Below are positions 27,080 through 36,401 of a DNA stretch of 64,000 nucleotides, piece by piece. Below the pieces are notes generated by a model that saw only the letters and a list, made by a program, of their open reading frames with translations, was not told the origin of the DNA and did no database searches. This stretch comes from an uncultured Faecalibacterium sp. (GTDB lineage Bacteria; Bacillota; Clostridia; Oscillospirales; Ruminococcaceae): NCBI GenBank assembly GCA_900539945.1, contig UQDV01000006.1, positions 1-64,000 of the forward strand, given 5' to 3'. How positions within the stretch are numbered: position 1 is the stretch's first letter; each line of letters opens with the position of its first letter. The position numbers and the translations under genes are program-made.

Positions 27080-29380
27080 TCACACACCCTCCTTTTCCGT
27101 ATTCAGAATGCCCAGGTCAAGCTCTTTCTGGCTCAGCTGGCTGCGGGCGATCTCCTGATACTCCGGGCAGCTGGCCATGAGCTGGGCATGGGTGCCCTTG
27201 CCCACCAGACGGCCCTCGTCCAGCACCAGGATCTGGTTTGCGTGCAGCACGGTGGAGATGCGCTGTGCCACGATGATGACGGTGGCGTTGTCGGTCTGGG
27301 CCTTCAGGGCGCGGCGCAGGGCCACGTCGGTCTTGTAGTCCAGGGCCGAGAAACTGTCGTCGAACAGATAAATTTTGGGGTCCTTGGCAATGGCACGGGC
27401 GATGGACAGGCGCTGCTTCTGGCCGCCGGACACGTTGGAACCACCCTGTGCGATGGGGCTCTGGTAACCCTCCGGCTTTGCGTCGATGAACTCGGTGGCC
27501 TGTGCGATGGCAGCGGCCTTTTTCACGGCGGCGTCGGTGATGTGGTCCCCGCCGAACTTCAGGTTGCTGTCGATGGTGCCGCTGAACAGCACGCCCTTCT
27601 GGGGCACATAGCCCAGCAGGTCGTGCAGCTGTGCCTGGGGCATCTGGCGCACGTCGATGCCGTCCACGGTCACGCTGCCGCCGGTCACGTCGTAGAAGCG
27701 GGGGATCAGGTTGAGCAGGGTGCTCTTGCCGCAGCCGGTGGAGCCGATGATGGCAGTGGTCTCGCCGGGCTTTGCGGTAAAGCTGATGTGCTCCAGGGCG
27801 TCGCTGTCGGCACCGGGGAAGCGGAAGCTCACGTCGTGGAACTCCACCACGCCCTGCCAGTTCTTGTGCTCCTTTGCGGCCTTGGCGTCGGCTTCGTCCG
27901 GGTCGTGGATGGTAGCCTTGGCGCGGATGACCTCGTCGATGCGGTCTGCGGCCACACCGGCACGGGGCAGCATGACGGCCACCATGGCCAGCATCAGGAA
28001 GGACATGACGATCTGCATGGTGTAGGTGATGAAGGCGATCATCTCGCCCACCTGCATGGTGCCGTTGTCCATGGCCTTGCCGCCGAACCACACGATGAGC
28101 AGGCTGGTGCCGTTCATGATCAGGGTCATAAAGGGCATCATGGCCACCATGGCGCGGTTGGTGAACAGCTGGGTGCCCATCAGGTCCCGGTTGGCCTTGT
28201 CGAAACGAGCCTCCTCAAAGGCCTCCCGGCTGAAGGCACGCACCGGCATGATGCCGGTGAGGAGCTCGCGGCTGACGAGGTTCAGCCGGTCCACCAGCGT
28301 CTGCATGATCTTGAACTTGGGCATGGCTACGCTCATCAGGAAGAGGATGAGCAGCAGCAGCGCAGCCACGTCCAGCACCACGATCCAGGAAAGGCCCGAA
28401 GAGCTGCCGATGACGTGCAGCACACCGCCGATGCCCAGAATGGGCGCATAGGCCACCATGCGCAACAGCATGACGCAGACGAACTGCACCTGCTGGATGT
28501 CGTTGGTGGTGCGGGTGATGAGGGACGCGGTGGAGAAGTTCTCGATCTCCGCATTGGAGAAGTGGATGACGGCGGAGAAGGTCTCGCGGCGCAGGTCGCG
28601 GCCGATGGCGGCGGACACCCGGGAGGCCAGGAAGCCTACCGCGATGGACACGGCCACCATCAGCAGGGTCAGGGCCAGCATCTGGCCGCCTACCTTATAT
28701 AAATAGTGCATCTGCACAGCGTGGGCAATGCCCTGGGCCTCGTACTCCAGCCCCACCAGCAGCAGAGCCTGGCTCTTCAGGTTCTCCACCACGGTGTCGT
28801 CCAGCTGGCCGATGGCACCGGTCAGCTGCTGCTGCACGGCGTCGCGGCGGAAGCCGGGCATCTGGCTCATGGCGGCAAACTGGCCGCACACGGTGTCCAG
28901 GTCCTCCGCCGTGGGGGCCGCAGTCTCGGTTTCCGTGTCGGGATTGCGGTCGGCACCGGAGGCCTGCAGGTCCGCAAGGCCGGTCATGCCCATGCCGGTC
29001 TGCCCGGCGGGGGTGTTGGCTGCCTGGGCGGCCGCCAGATACAGCACGATATCCGGCGTGGTCACAGCATCTTCCAGCGCAGTGCGCTCGTCGGCGGTCA
29101 GGTCGGTGCGCAGGCGCAGCACATCGCCGTCGGCGGTGTAGGCGTTCTGGAAGGCAGCGGCGTCCTCCTCGCGCATCAGCAGCGAGAGGGCATCCAGCGT
29201 GCTCTGCCGCACGGTGTCGGGCAGGGGGCTTTCGATGCCGCCCTGCTGGATGCCGGTGTCCACGATCTTGCTGGTGTAGTCCGGCAGCGACAGATCGCAG
29301 TACGCCTGCACGAACAGCAGTGCGAACACCACGAGGCAGACGGCCCAGTGACGGGCCAGCTGCTTAAAGATCTTTGTCAT
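27080..29380 (-). CDS. ABC exporter half-transporter A (degenerate Walker B, large insertion)
   Basis: A 766-residue half-transporter, starting MTKIFKQLARHW at 29380 after GGGAG, inside the 3' end of the MarR gene. A polar insertion of about 200 residues (about 45-250) between the first two helices, with Glu/Thr/Ala-rich sequence, would be extracytoplasmic. The ATPase has Walker A GSTGCGKST, signature NVSGGQKQR, and Walker B IYLFDDSFSALD, where the catalytic Glu is Asp. A degenerate site is the mark of one half of a heterodimeric exporter. The partner is the next gene. Confidence 0.9.
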   Translation of the reverse strand: MTKIFKQLARHWAVCLVVFALLFVQAYCDLSLPDYTSKIVDTGIQQGGIESPLPDTVRQSTLDALSLLMREEDAAAFQNAYTADGDVLRLRTDLTADERTALEDAVTTPDIVLYLAAAQAANTPAGQTGMGMTGLADLQASGADRNPDTETETAAPTAEDLDTVCGQFAAMSQMPGFRRDAVQQQLTGAIGQLDDTVVENLKSQALLLVGLEYEAQGIAHAVQMHYLYKVGGQMLALTLLMVAVSIAVGFLASRVSAAIGRDLRRETFSAVIHFSNAEIENFSTASLITRTTNDIQQVQFVCVMLLRMVAYAPILGIGGVLHVIGSSSGLSWIVVLDVAALLLLILFLMSVAMPKFKIMQTLVDRLNLVSRELLTGIMPVRAFSREAFEEARFDKANRDLMGTQLFTNRAMVAMMPFMTLIMNGTSLLIVWFGGKAMDNGTMQVGEMIAFITYTMQIVMSFLMLAMVAVMLPRAGVAADRIDEVIRAKATIHDPDEADAKAAKEHKNWQGVVEFHDVSFRFPGADSDALEHISFTAKPGETTAIIGSTGCGKSTLLNLIPRFYDVTGGSVTVDGIDVRQMPQAQLHDLLGYVPQKGVLFSGTIDSNLKFGGDHITDAAVKKAAAIAQATEFIDAKPEGYQSPIAQGGSNVSGGQKQRLSIARAIAKDPKIYLFDDSFSALDYKTDVALRRALKAQTDNATVIIVAQRISTVLHANQILVLDEGRLVGKGTHAQLMASCPEYQEIARSQLSQKELDLGILNTEKEGV

Positions 29381-29873
29381 GGTTTGGTTCTCCCTTCGGT
29401 TTGGTGGTACGCGCAGCATTTTCCGCAAGAATGGCTTCCATCAGCGCGCCGCGCAGCGCTTCCATCTGGGCCAGCTGTTCCGGCTCCAGCCGGGCCATGA
29501 CACTGGAAAAGTAGTCCCCAAGAGCAGCCTCGCACTGTCGGCAGGCCTCGTATCCCTTGGGCGTGAAACGCACCAGCGTCTTGCGGCGGTCGGCAGGGTC
29601 GGCAAAGCGTTCCACAAGGCCGTCCTGCTCCATCTGCCGCACCGTGCGGGAAATGGCAGGAAGCGGTTGATGAAGCTCCTGAACAAGGTCGGAGATATAA
29701 ACGGCACCGTCCTGTCCATGGAGACGAATGCAGCCCAGCAGCCCTTCCAGCATGGGAAAGTGGCGCTTGGGGCAGTCGGCCAGAGCGGCCTTCATGCCGG
29801 CCTTGGATGCTTTGCTCAGCCGGTGGATGTAGCGGCAAAGCCCACGGAAACTCAACGTGGATTCCTCAGACAC
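29364..29873 (-). CDS. MarR-family transcriptional regulator of the ABC exporter operon
   Basis: A 169-residue MarR protein with a winged helix at about 55-120 (YISDLVQELHQPLPAISRTVRQMEQDGLVERFADPADRRKTLV) and flanking dimerisation helices. The GTG start at 29873 follows GAGGAGGGATCGC. The 3' end overlaps the first exporter gene by 17 nt, so the three genes form one operon. Overlapping palindromes immediately downstream of its promoter suggest autorepression, released by an exporter substrate or membrane stress. Confidence 0.9.
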   Translation of the reverse strand: MSEESTLSFRGLCRYIHRLSKASKAGMKAALADCPKRHFPMLEGLLGCIRLHGQDGAVYISDLVQELHQPLPAISRTVRQMEQDGLVERFADPADRRKTLVRFTPKGYEACRQCEAALGDYFSSVMARLEPEQLAQMEALRGALMEAILAENAARTTKPKGEPNHDKDL

Positions 29874-29897
29874 GCGATCCCTCCTCTCAAAAATTAC

Positions 29898-29956
29898 TTA
29901 ACAGCTGTTAACTGTTAACGCTTGACAATAATAGCCTTTTGCAGGCCGGATTGCAA
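29898..29956 (-). promoter_or_regulatory. marR promoter and overlapping palindromic operator
   Basis: On the minus strand TTGCAA (29951-29956), a 17-bp spacer and TATTAT (29928-29933). Just downstream lie TTAACAGCTGTTAA (29898-29911, perfect palindrome) and GTTAAC-T-GTTAAC (29907-29919), covering the likely start of transcription. Confidence 0.7.
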
Positions 29957-29973
29957 CCCCCTGCAGGGATTGT

Positions 29974-29999
29974 TTCACAAAAGTTCACAAACGTTTGTG
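29974..29999 (+). promoter_or_regulatory. TTCACA direct repeats and a 14-bp palindrome before the Na/Pi transporter gene
   Basis: TTCACA occurs at 29974 and 29984 (10-bp period), the second overlapping the palindrome CACAAACGTTTGTG (29986-29999). The spacing resembles PhoP-type half-site arrays, which would suit a phosphate transporter; this is inferred. Confidence 0.4.
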
Positions 30000-30034
30000 T
30001 CCCGCATACACATAAAGCAAAGGGGGCATCGGGC

Positions 30035-31033
30035 ATGGAACAGCGTTTGTGGATGATCCTGCAATTGTTCGGCGGGGCGGCACTTTTCTTATACAGCATG
30101 GACACCCTCACGGACGCTTTGCAGCAGGCGGCGGGGGACACCCTGCGGCAGGCCCTTGCCCGGCTCACGGCCCACCCGCTGGCCGGGGTGCTCACGGGGG
30201 CGGCGGTCACGGCGGTGGTGCAGAGCAGCTCGGCGGTCACGGTGCTGGTGCTGGGCCTTGTGGGGGCCGGGCTGCTGACCCTGCAGCGGGCCGTGCCGGT
30301 GGTGTTCGGGGCCAACATCGGCACCACGGTCACCGCGCAATTGCTGGCCTTCCGGCTGGAGGATGCCCGGTATCTGCTGCTGGTGACGGGGCTGCTGCTC
30401 TGGTTCGCGGGGCGCGGGCGTCTGCACGCAGCCGGGCAGGCGCTGTTTGCGTTCGGCCTGCTGTTTGAGGGCATCGCGGTCATGGCCGAGGCCATGGAGC
30501 CGTTGGCAGCAGGGCCGGTGTTCCGGCAGTGGATGGCCCAGGTGCGGCACCGCCCCGGCCTGGGCCTGCTGGCAGGGCTGGGCATGACCCTTGCCGTGCA
30601 GAGCAGCTCCGCCACCATTGCGGTGCTGCAGCAGGCGGCCGCCCGCCCCGGGCCGGACGGCGGGTGCCTGCTGGGCCTTGCGGGAGCCATCCCGGTGCTG
30701 TTGGGGGACAACATCGGCACCACCGTCACGGCGGTGCTGGCATCGGTGGGGCAGAGCCGGGACGCCAAGCGTCTGGCGGCGGCCCACGCCCTGTTCAACC
30801 TGTCCGGGGCGGCGGTGTGCTGGCTGCTGCTGCCCCAGTTCACCGCGCTGGTGCGGCTGGTCTCGCCCCACGGGCCGGAGAGCGCCGTGCTGGCCCGGCA
30901 GATCGCCAACGCCCACACCCTGTTCAATCTGGGCTGCACGGTGCTGTGGCTGCCCCTGACCCCTTGCATGGTGCGCATCGTGTGCATTCTATTGCCGGAA
31001 AAGCACGCCCCTGAGTTGAAACGAACGCCCTAA
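30035..31033 (+). CDS. Na+/phosphate cotransporter II-related protein (NptA/PhoU-less type)
   Basis: A 332-residue integral membrane protein with about eight helices and the family's inverted repeat: QSSSAVTVLVLG with GANIGTTVTA in the first half, and QSSSATIAVL with GDNIGTTVTA in the second. These QSSS motifs bind Na+ and phosphate in NaPi-II transporters. The start MEQRLWMIL at 30035 has AAGGGGG upstream; the longer frame before it is rejected. The C-terminal PhoU-like domain of many bacterial homologues is missing. It could move phosphate in or out of the cell. The last codons overlap the pilus promoter. Confidence 0.85.
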   Translation: MEQRLWMILQLFGGAALFLYSMDTLTDALQQAAGDTLRQALARLTAHPLAGVLTGAAVTAVVQSSSAVTVLVLGLVGAGLLTLQRAVPVVFGANIGTTVTAQLLAFRLEDARYLLLVTGLLLWFAGRGRLHAAGQALFAFGLLFEGIAVMAEAMEPLAAGPVFRQWMAQVRHRPGLGLLAGLGMTLAVQSSSATIAVLQQAAARPGPDGGCLLGLAGAIPVLLGDNIGTTVTAVLASVGQSRDAKRLAAAHALFNLSGAAVCWLLLPQFTALVRLVSPHGPESAVLARQIANAHTLFNLGCTVLWLPLTPCMVRIVCILLPEKHAPELKRTP

Positions 31034-31044
31034 AATGGTATAAT
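31016..31044 (+). promoter_or_regulatory. Promoter of the pilus operon
   Basis: TTGAAA (31016-31021), a 17-bp spacer and TATAAT (31039-31044), overlapping the end of the phosphate transporter gene. The 110-nt leader has a CTGTG/CACAG stem; no known riboswitch was recognised. Confidence 0.7.
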
Positions 31045-31163
31045 GACAGTGTATCGAAAATTTTGTGACGCTTTTGTTGCACAAACGATGAACTGACTCT
31101 TCTGTGGGCCTGCGGCGGTGTGCGGCTGCCAGGGCACAGAGCGAACCAAGAGGACGTGTTACT

Positions 31164-34100
31164 ATGAAGGATATCATCAACGGGTTGATCGAGCGGTTCC
31201 GCAGGCAGCATGTACAGGCCCGGCGCTATGTGGCCATGATGCTGGTGCTGGCCCTGCTCACCACCCTGTTCGTCAACTGGCAGCTCCATGGGGTGGGCAT
31301 CTCCATGACGGCCGACTACCACTGCGGCTACGAGGAGCACCAGCACACGGCGGCCTGCTACGAAAAAGTGCTCACCTGCGGTTACGAGGAGGGCGAGCCG
31401 GAAACGCCCGTCACCTCTTCGGACAGCAGCGCCGATCCGGTGTCCGCCTACAGCGCGGCCGAGCCGGAAGAGCCGGAAGAGCCGGTGCAGACCGAGCCGG
31501 AGACCATCTGGGTGCCCCATGAGCACACCGATGCCTGCTACGAGGAGCACCGGGTGCTGACCTGCTATCAGGAAGAGCACGAGCACACCGACGACTGCTT
31601 TGACGAGTACGGTGCGCTCATCTGCGGCGAGTTCGAGCATATCCACGACGACAGCTGCTACACCACCGAGTATGAGCTGGTGTGCGGCCTGGACGAAGGC
31701 GAACTGGTGGAAGAACCCAACCCCGCCTATCAGGAAATGCCTGCCAGCCGCCCCGTGGTGGACTTGCCCCCTGAGCCGGCCGAGACCACCCCGGACGAGC
31801 CGGTGCTGCATCACCACACCGACGCCTGCTACACCGAGGAACTGGTGTGCACCATCCCGGAGCACCACCACACCGTGGAGTGCCTGGCCGATACCCAGGC
31901 CGACGTGGAGACTGCCGAGGAATGGCAGGCCGCGGCCAACGTGGCCCTGAACGGCAACTGGGCCGAGGACCTGCTCACCGTGGCAAAGTCCCAGCTGGAC
32001 TACCAGCAGAGCGACAAGAACTTCAAGCTGGATGTGGAGGACCAGCAGGTGCTGCGCGGCTACTCCCGCTATGGTGCCTGGTACGGCAACCCCTACGGCG
32101 CCTGGGACGTGATGTTCCTGTCCTACTGCCTGCACTTTGCGGGTGTGCCCCAGACGGTGGTGCCCCAGCGTGCGGGCGTGATGGCCCTGCACAGTGACCT
32201 GCGCGGCTCCCAGTGGCTCACCGACGCCGACGGCTCCACCGCAAGGCCCGGCGATATCGTCATCTACAACACCCTCACCACCGAGCAGGTGGCCGTGGAC
32301 GAGAGCTCCTATGGCATCGCCCTGCTGGACCTGGACGAGGACCCCGACACCGCCGCCCAGCTCACGGCTTCCGAGCCGCAGGTGGACACCCGCACCGTGA
32401 CCACCGAGACGGTGGGCGTCGTGTCCGCCGTGGACCCCGACGCCGGGACCCTGACCGTGATCTCCGGCAACGTGGACGGCAAGGTGGCCGAGGTGCCCGT
32501 TGCCATGTCCGACGTGACCAGTGTCATCTCGGTGACCGGTGCCTATGCCGCCGAGACCACCGCTGTGGCCCCGGAGGACCCGGACCCGGCAGGCTCCCAG
32601 GAGGAGCTGGACGGCAGCTATGCGCTGCTGGAAGATGAGGATGGCTTTGGGGCTACGGTGGAATGGGTCGGCGAGGCCCGGCAGCAGGACCCCGATGCCC
32701 CGGCCCTGCTGGCAGAAACTGCCGATACGGAGGTGAACCTGGACCCCGCCTGGATCACTAAGACAGAGTTCGAGAAGGAGGTCAATGGCTCCTGGGAGCC
32801 CCTGGTGGGGAATGAAGTGGAAAGCGGTACCAACGTGCAGGTCACCGTGACCTACAAGCTGCCTGCGAGCACCCTGAAGCCGGACCGGCGGACCCTGTGC
32901 TACCAGCTGATTGATGCCATGAAGCCCAAGCAGCCCACCTCCGGCAAGATCCTGGACGAGACCGACAACAACAAGGTCATTGGCACCTATACCATCGACA
33001 CCAACGGCCTGGCAAAGCTGACCTTTGACAAAAGTGAGAAGTTCACCGGTTTGGATGCCAGCGGCAACCGGGAGTTTACCGGAACCTTCAAGTTCTCCCG
33101 GAAAGTATGGGCAGATGATTTTGAGAATAACAAAACCATCACCTTTGAAAAGGGCTACACCCTGACCATCAAGAAGAAAACGGCAGATATAAAGATCAGT
33201 AAAGGGTACACCGGCTATTGGAGTGCCTTTGAGAATCATCCGGAAAGTGGCACCTTCATAAACCATTATATGGTGACGGTGGAGACCACCAACGGTACCA
33301 AAGACAAGGTGACCCTTACGGATACCCTGAACACGAATCAGTGGGGCATCAGTGCTGGTGATTACCTGAAGGGCGGCACCTACCTGAAAAACTCCTTTAA
33401 ACTTTACAAGGTGGATGCTTCGGGTACACAAACGGAGATCCTGCCGTTCCCCGACTGCAAGATCCAGGAGGACAGCAACGGCAACCCCCAGGTGGTCATT
33501 AAGGACCTGGAAGCATTGGGGATTGAAGAAAAGTACATCTGGTACTATGACGTTCAGCGGAACTATGCGGACTTTGACGAAATGCCCGACGGTGTCGGTA
33601 TGATCTTCAATACGGCAACAGCGAAGGCAGGCTCCCAGGAGGAAAAGAAGGCTGAAGCATACTACACATGTAAAACCCCTCGCATTGAGAAGAAAGGCGA
33701 GTACGACCCCAAAACAGGCCGCATCCAGTGGACGATCACTGTAAAGATACCGCATTCTTTTCTGGGGACCAAGCTGGGGTCCTATATGCTGCAGGGCTGC
33801 AAGATCACGGATAGCCTGCCGGACGGTGTGAAGATCGTAGGAGATGTAAAAGTAGGCAACACCACGATATCGGCAGAGGAATTCCAGAAAAACGGCTATA
33901 CCATCCCGGCGGATTTCACGGGGACGGAGCTGACCATCACCTTTGAGACCACCACCCCCCTGGGCGGCGGCACGGTGACCAATACTGCAAAGGTGGAAAC
34001 CAAGAGCGGCCATACCTTTGAGGCCTCGGCGACCAAGAACATCGGGCAGGGCGATTGGACCCTGAGCAAGGAGCTGTCCAGCAGCAGCAAGGGCCTGGCC

Positions 34101-36395
34101 AAATGGAATATCTCTGCCGCCAATGCGGCTGGCGAAAGCAGCTTTACCCTGGTGGAGACCCTCAAGGACGCTGTGAACGAAAGCGGCCAGACCCAGAGTG
34201 ACACCCACTACGCCTACGCCGCAGAGCTGGAGAAGGCTTTGGAAAATGGCCTGACCCTGACCCTCCACGACGGCGGCACCATGACCTATGCTGATGCTAA
34301 GGCCGCCGGGGTCATTGCCGTCACCTACTACAGCGGTGCCGACGGCACCGGCGGCACGGTGACTGCCAACGACCCCTCCGCCTGGGTGCGGAGCTTTACC
34401 ATCCAGATAAACAAGGCAGGTGACAACCCGGTGCGGCGTGTGGAGGTAAAGGACCTCCCTACCCACGAGAATCAGAGCAATGTGCCCACCGGAGAGAAAT
34501 GGACTTACAAAAACAGCGTCAGCATCCAAGGCAGCTCTCAGAGGGCTGAGGCAGAGGACACCTACCACAGCTACAAGAGCTTTGAAAAACGGGTGTCGGC
34601 GAACAGCGATCAGGACGAATCTGGTTACCAAAGCGGAGACCAGACCTACCAGTACAGTAAACTCGACGGCAAAAACCTCCACTATCAGCTGGTGGTGCAG
34701 ACCGCTGCCGAGGATGATGCCGACATCGTTATCACCGATACCCTGCCGGAAAACACTGAGTTCAAGACCGACTGGGTAACGATCGGCATGGACGAAGGGG
34801 CCCCGGATAAGATTAGCGAGTTGAAGGGTGCCGCTGCCACGGTGGCCTACGAGAAAGCCACCCGGCAGCTGACCATTACCATCCGCGACTACAACCGGAG
34901 CAAGAACAAACAACACAAGTTCCGCATTCTGTACAAGGTGAGCGTGGACGACGATCCCCGCTGGAAGAACCCCTCGGTGGGCGAGGTGATCTACACCAAC
35001 ACGGCCCAGTGGGGCGAGCTGACCGAGACCCTCCACACCACGGTGGAAAAGACTGTGGACCCCCTGAAAAAGACCGGAAAGCTGGTGGAGGTGGATGGCA
35101 AAACCGACCGCATCGAGTACCAGGTGGTGGTGAACCCGGCCCGGAAGGACCTGTCGGTGGGAACCACCGAGGCCCCGACCATTGAGCTGTGGGACGACGT
35201 AAAGGCCCAGAACGGTGCCATTGTCCGGGGAGACCCGGAGTCTGTAAAGCTGTATTACTTCCAGTATGACGAAGCCAACAACGCCGTGACCCGAGGGAAA
35301 GAGGTGCCTCGCAACCTGTACCAGGTGCTGCCGGCAGATGACAATGGCTGGCTCCACATGGTGATCCCCAACCAGACCGCCATGATCCTGGTGTACCAAT
35401 GTGATGTAAAGCAGGGCAGTGCTGCTGCGGATTACAACGTGGACAACACCGTCAAGCTGGGCAATGGGGACTCCACCGAATCGGATTCCATCAAGTTTAC
35501 CTATGCATCTGCCGCCACGGCCTCCACCGGACAGTTCCTGCTCCACAAGGTGGACGAGTACTCCGGCGTTGCATTGCCGGGGGCAGAGTTTACCATCTGG
35601 CAGTATGATCTGCAAACCAAGGACTGGAAGCCCTGGAGCGGCGGCGTAAACGGCACCGTCACCACCGGCGAAAATGGCCAGGTGAGCCTGACGGTGCTGG
35701 AAAACGGCGGGCCCCAGACTCTGAAGCCGGACGTGCTGTATAAGATCGTGGAGACCAAAGCCCCCCAGAACTACCAGAAGGACGATACCTCCCACTATGT
35801 GCTGTTCCACAAGAGCAGCGAGACCCCCGAGACGGCCTTTGAAACGGCAACAGACAAGGGGACGGCGATGGATGAGAGAAAAACCATCCTGTTCACGGAC
35901 GTCCAGGTGGGCAATGCCGCCCAGACCACCACGGCCCGGTATACCAACCGCTACAGCAACCTGACCGTCAGCAAGCTCTGGCTGGACCAGGATACCAAAA
36001 AGCCGGTGGAACCGGCGGTGGACAGCATCCACATCAAGGTCTGGCAGTACACCGACAATGACAAGGACAGAACGTTGTTTGCCGAAGCCGACCTGACCGC
36101 AGATAACAATTGGACCTGGTCCGAGTCGGGGGACAAGCTCCCGCTGACGGATGCGCAGGGCAATGCGTACCACTACCTGGTGGAGGAAGAGACCACCGGC
36201 AACTGGAACGTTTACATTGACAACAATGGAGTCCAGACCGGCAATATCACGGTGCAGAACTACGTTTACACCGGCTACGAGCTGCCGTCCACCGGCGGCA
36301 TGGGCACGGCACCCTTCGGGGTGCTGGGCGGCGCACTGGCCGCTGCAGCAGCCCTGCTGCTGGTCCGCAAACGGAAACAGAACGAGGAGGAGTGA
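31164..36395 (+). CDS. Giant LPxTG-anchored surface/pilus protein with His-Cys repeats and a pseudo-CHAP domain
   Basis: A 1743-residue cell-wall protein. The ATG at 31164 follows AGAGGA. An N-terminal signal/anchor helix (about 20-40) is followed by about 230 residues with repeated HTxxCY and LxCG motifs (for example HEHTDACYEEH and HHHTDACYTE). A CHAP-like module (about 262-470) aligns with YGAWYGNPYGAW but has Asp where the catalytic Cys is expected (WDVMF, about 315) and Tyr at the His position (SYGIAL, about 383). Several Ig/CnaA- and CnaB-like adhesin domains follow. It ends with LPSTG (1707-1711), a hydrophobic helix and a basic tail. Sortase and a second pilin lie downstream. Confidence 0.85.
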   Translation: MKDIINGLIERFRRQHVQARRYVAMMLVLALLTTLFVNWQLHGVGISMTADYHCGYEEHQHTAACYEKVLTCGYEEGEPETPVTSSDSSADPVSAYSAAEPEEPEEPVQTEPETIWVPHEHTDACYEEHRVLTCYQEEHEHTDDCFDEYGALICGEFEHIHDDSCYTTEYELVCGLDEGELVEEPNPAYQEMPASRPVVDLPPEPAETTPDEPVLHHHTDACYTEELVCTIPEHHHTVECLADTQADVETAEEWQAAANVALNGNWAEDLLTVAKSQLDYQQSDKNFKLDVEDQQVLRGYSRYGAWYGNPYGAWDVMFLSYCLHFAGVPQTVVPQRAGVMALHSDLRGSQWLTDADGSTARPGDIVIYNTLTTEQVAVDESSYGIALLDLDEDPDTAAQLTASEPQVDTRTVTTETVGVVSAVDPDAGTLTVISGNVDGKVAEVPVAMSDVTSVISVTGAYAAETTAVAPEDPDPAGSQEELDGSYALLEDEDGFGATVEWVGEARQQDPDAPALLAETADTEVNLDPAWITKTEFEKEVNGSWEPLVGNEVESGTNVQVTVTYKLPASTLKPDRRTLCYQLIDAMKPKQPTSGKILDETDNNKVIGTYTIDTNGLAKLTFDKSEKFTGLDASGNREFTGTFKFSRKVWADDFENNKTITFEKGYTLTIKKKTADIKISKGYTGYWSAFENHPESGTFINHYMVTVETTNGTKDKVTLTDTLNTNQWGISAGDYLKGGTYLKNSFKLYKVDASGTQTEILPFPDCKIQEDSNGNPQVVIKDLEALGIEEKYIWYYDVQRNYADFDEMPDGVGMIFNTATAKAGSQEEKKAEAYYTCKTPRIEKKGEYDPKTGRIQWTITVKIPHSFLGTKLGSYMLQGCKITDSLPDGVKIVGDVKVGNTTISAEEFQKNGYTIPADFTGTELTITFETTTPLGGGTVTNTAKVETKSGHTFEASATKNIGQGDWTLSKELSSSSKGLAKWNISAANAAGESSFTLVETLKDAVNESGQTQSDTHYAYAAELEKALENGLTLTLHDGGTMTYADAKAAGVIAVTYYSGADGTGGTVTANDPSAWVRSFTIQINKAGDNPVRRVEVKDLPTHENQSNVPTGEKWTYKNSVSIQGSSQRAEAEDTYHSYKSFEKRVSANSDQDESGYQSGDQTYQYSKLDGKNLHYQLVVQTAAEDDADIVITDTLPENTEFKTDWVTIGMDEGAPDKISELKGAAATVAYEKATRQLTITIRDYNRSKNKQHKFRILYKVSVDDDPRWKNPSVGEVIYTNTAQWGELTETLHTTVEKTVDPLKKTGKLVEVDGKTDRIEYQVVVNPARKDLSVGTTEAPTIELWDDVKAQNGAIVRGDPESVKLYYFQYDEANNAVTRGKEVPRNLYQVLPADDNGWLHMVIPNQTAMILVYQCDVKQGSAAADYNVDNTVKLGNGDSTESDSIKFTYASAATASTGQFLLHKVDEYSGVALPGAEFTIWQYDLQTKDWKPWSGGVNGTVTTGENGQVSLTVLENGGPQTLKPDVLYKIVETKAPQNYQKDDTSHYVLFHKSSETPETAFETATDKGTAMDERKTILFTDVQVGNAAQTTTARYTNRYSNLTVSKLWLDQDTKKPVEPAVDSIHIKVWQYTDNDKDRTLFAEADLTADNNWTWSESGDKLPLTDAQGNAYHYLVEEETTGNWNVYIDNNGVQTGNITVQNYVYTGYELPSTGGMGTAPFGVLGGALAAAAALLLVRKRKQNEEE

Positions 36396-36401
36396 GCAGC
36401 C

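Noticed and set aside
25339..28702. Long plus-strand frames (613 and 566 codons) opposite the two ABC exporter genes
   Set aside because: Both lie opposite genes with complete ATPase motifs and lack start signals.
31052..31163. A cyclic-di-GMP or other riboswitch in the pilus leader
   Set aside because: GCACAAACG and the CTGTG/CACAG stem are weakly reminiscent, but the conserved GEMM core and tetraloop receptor are not present.
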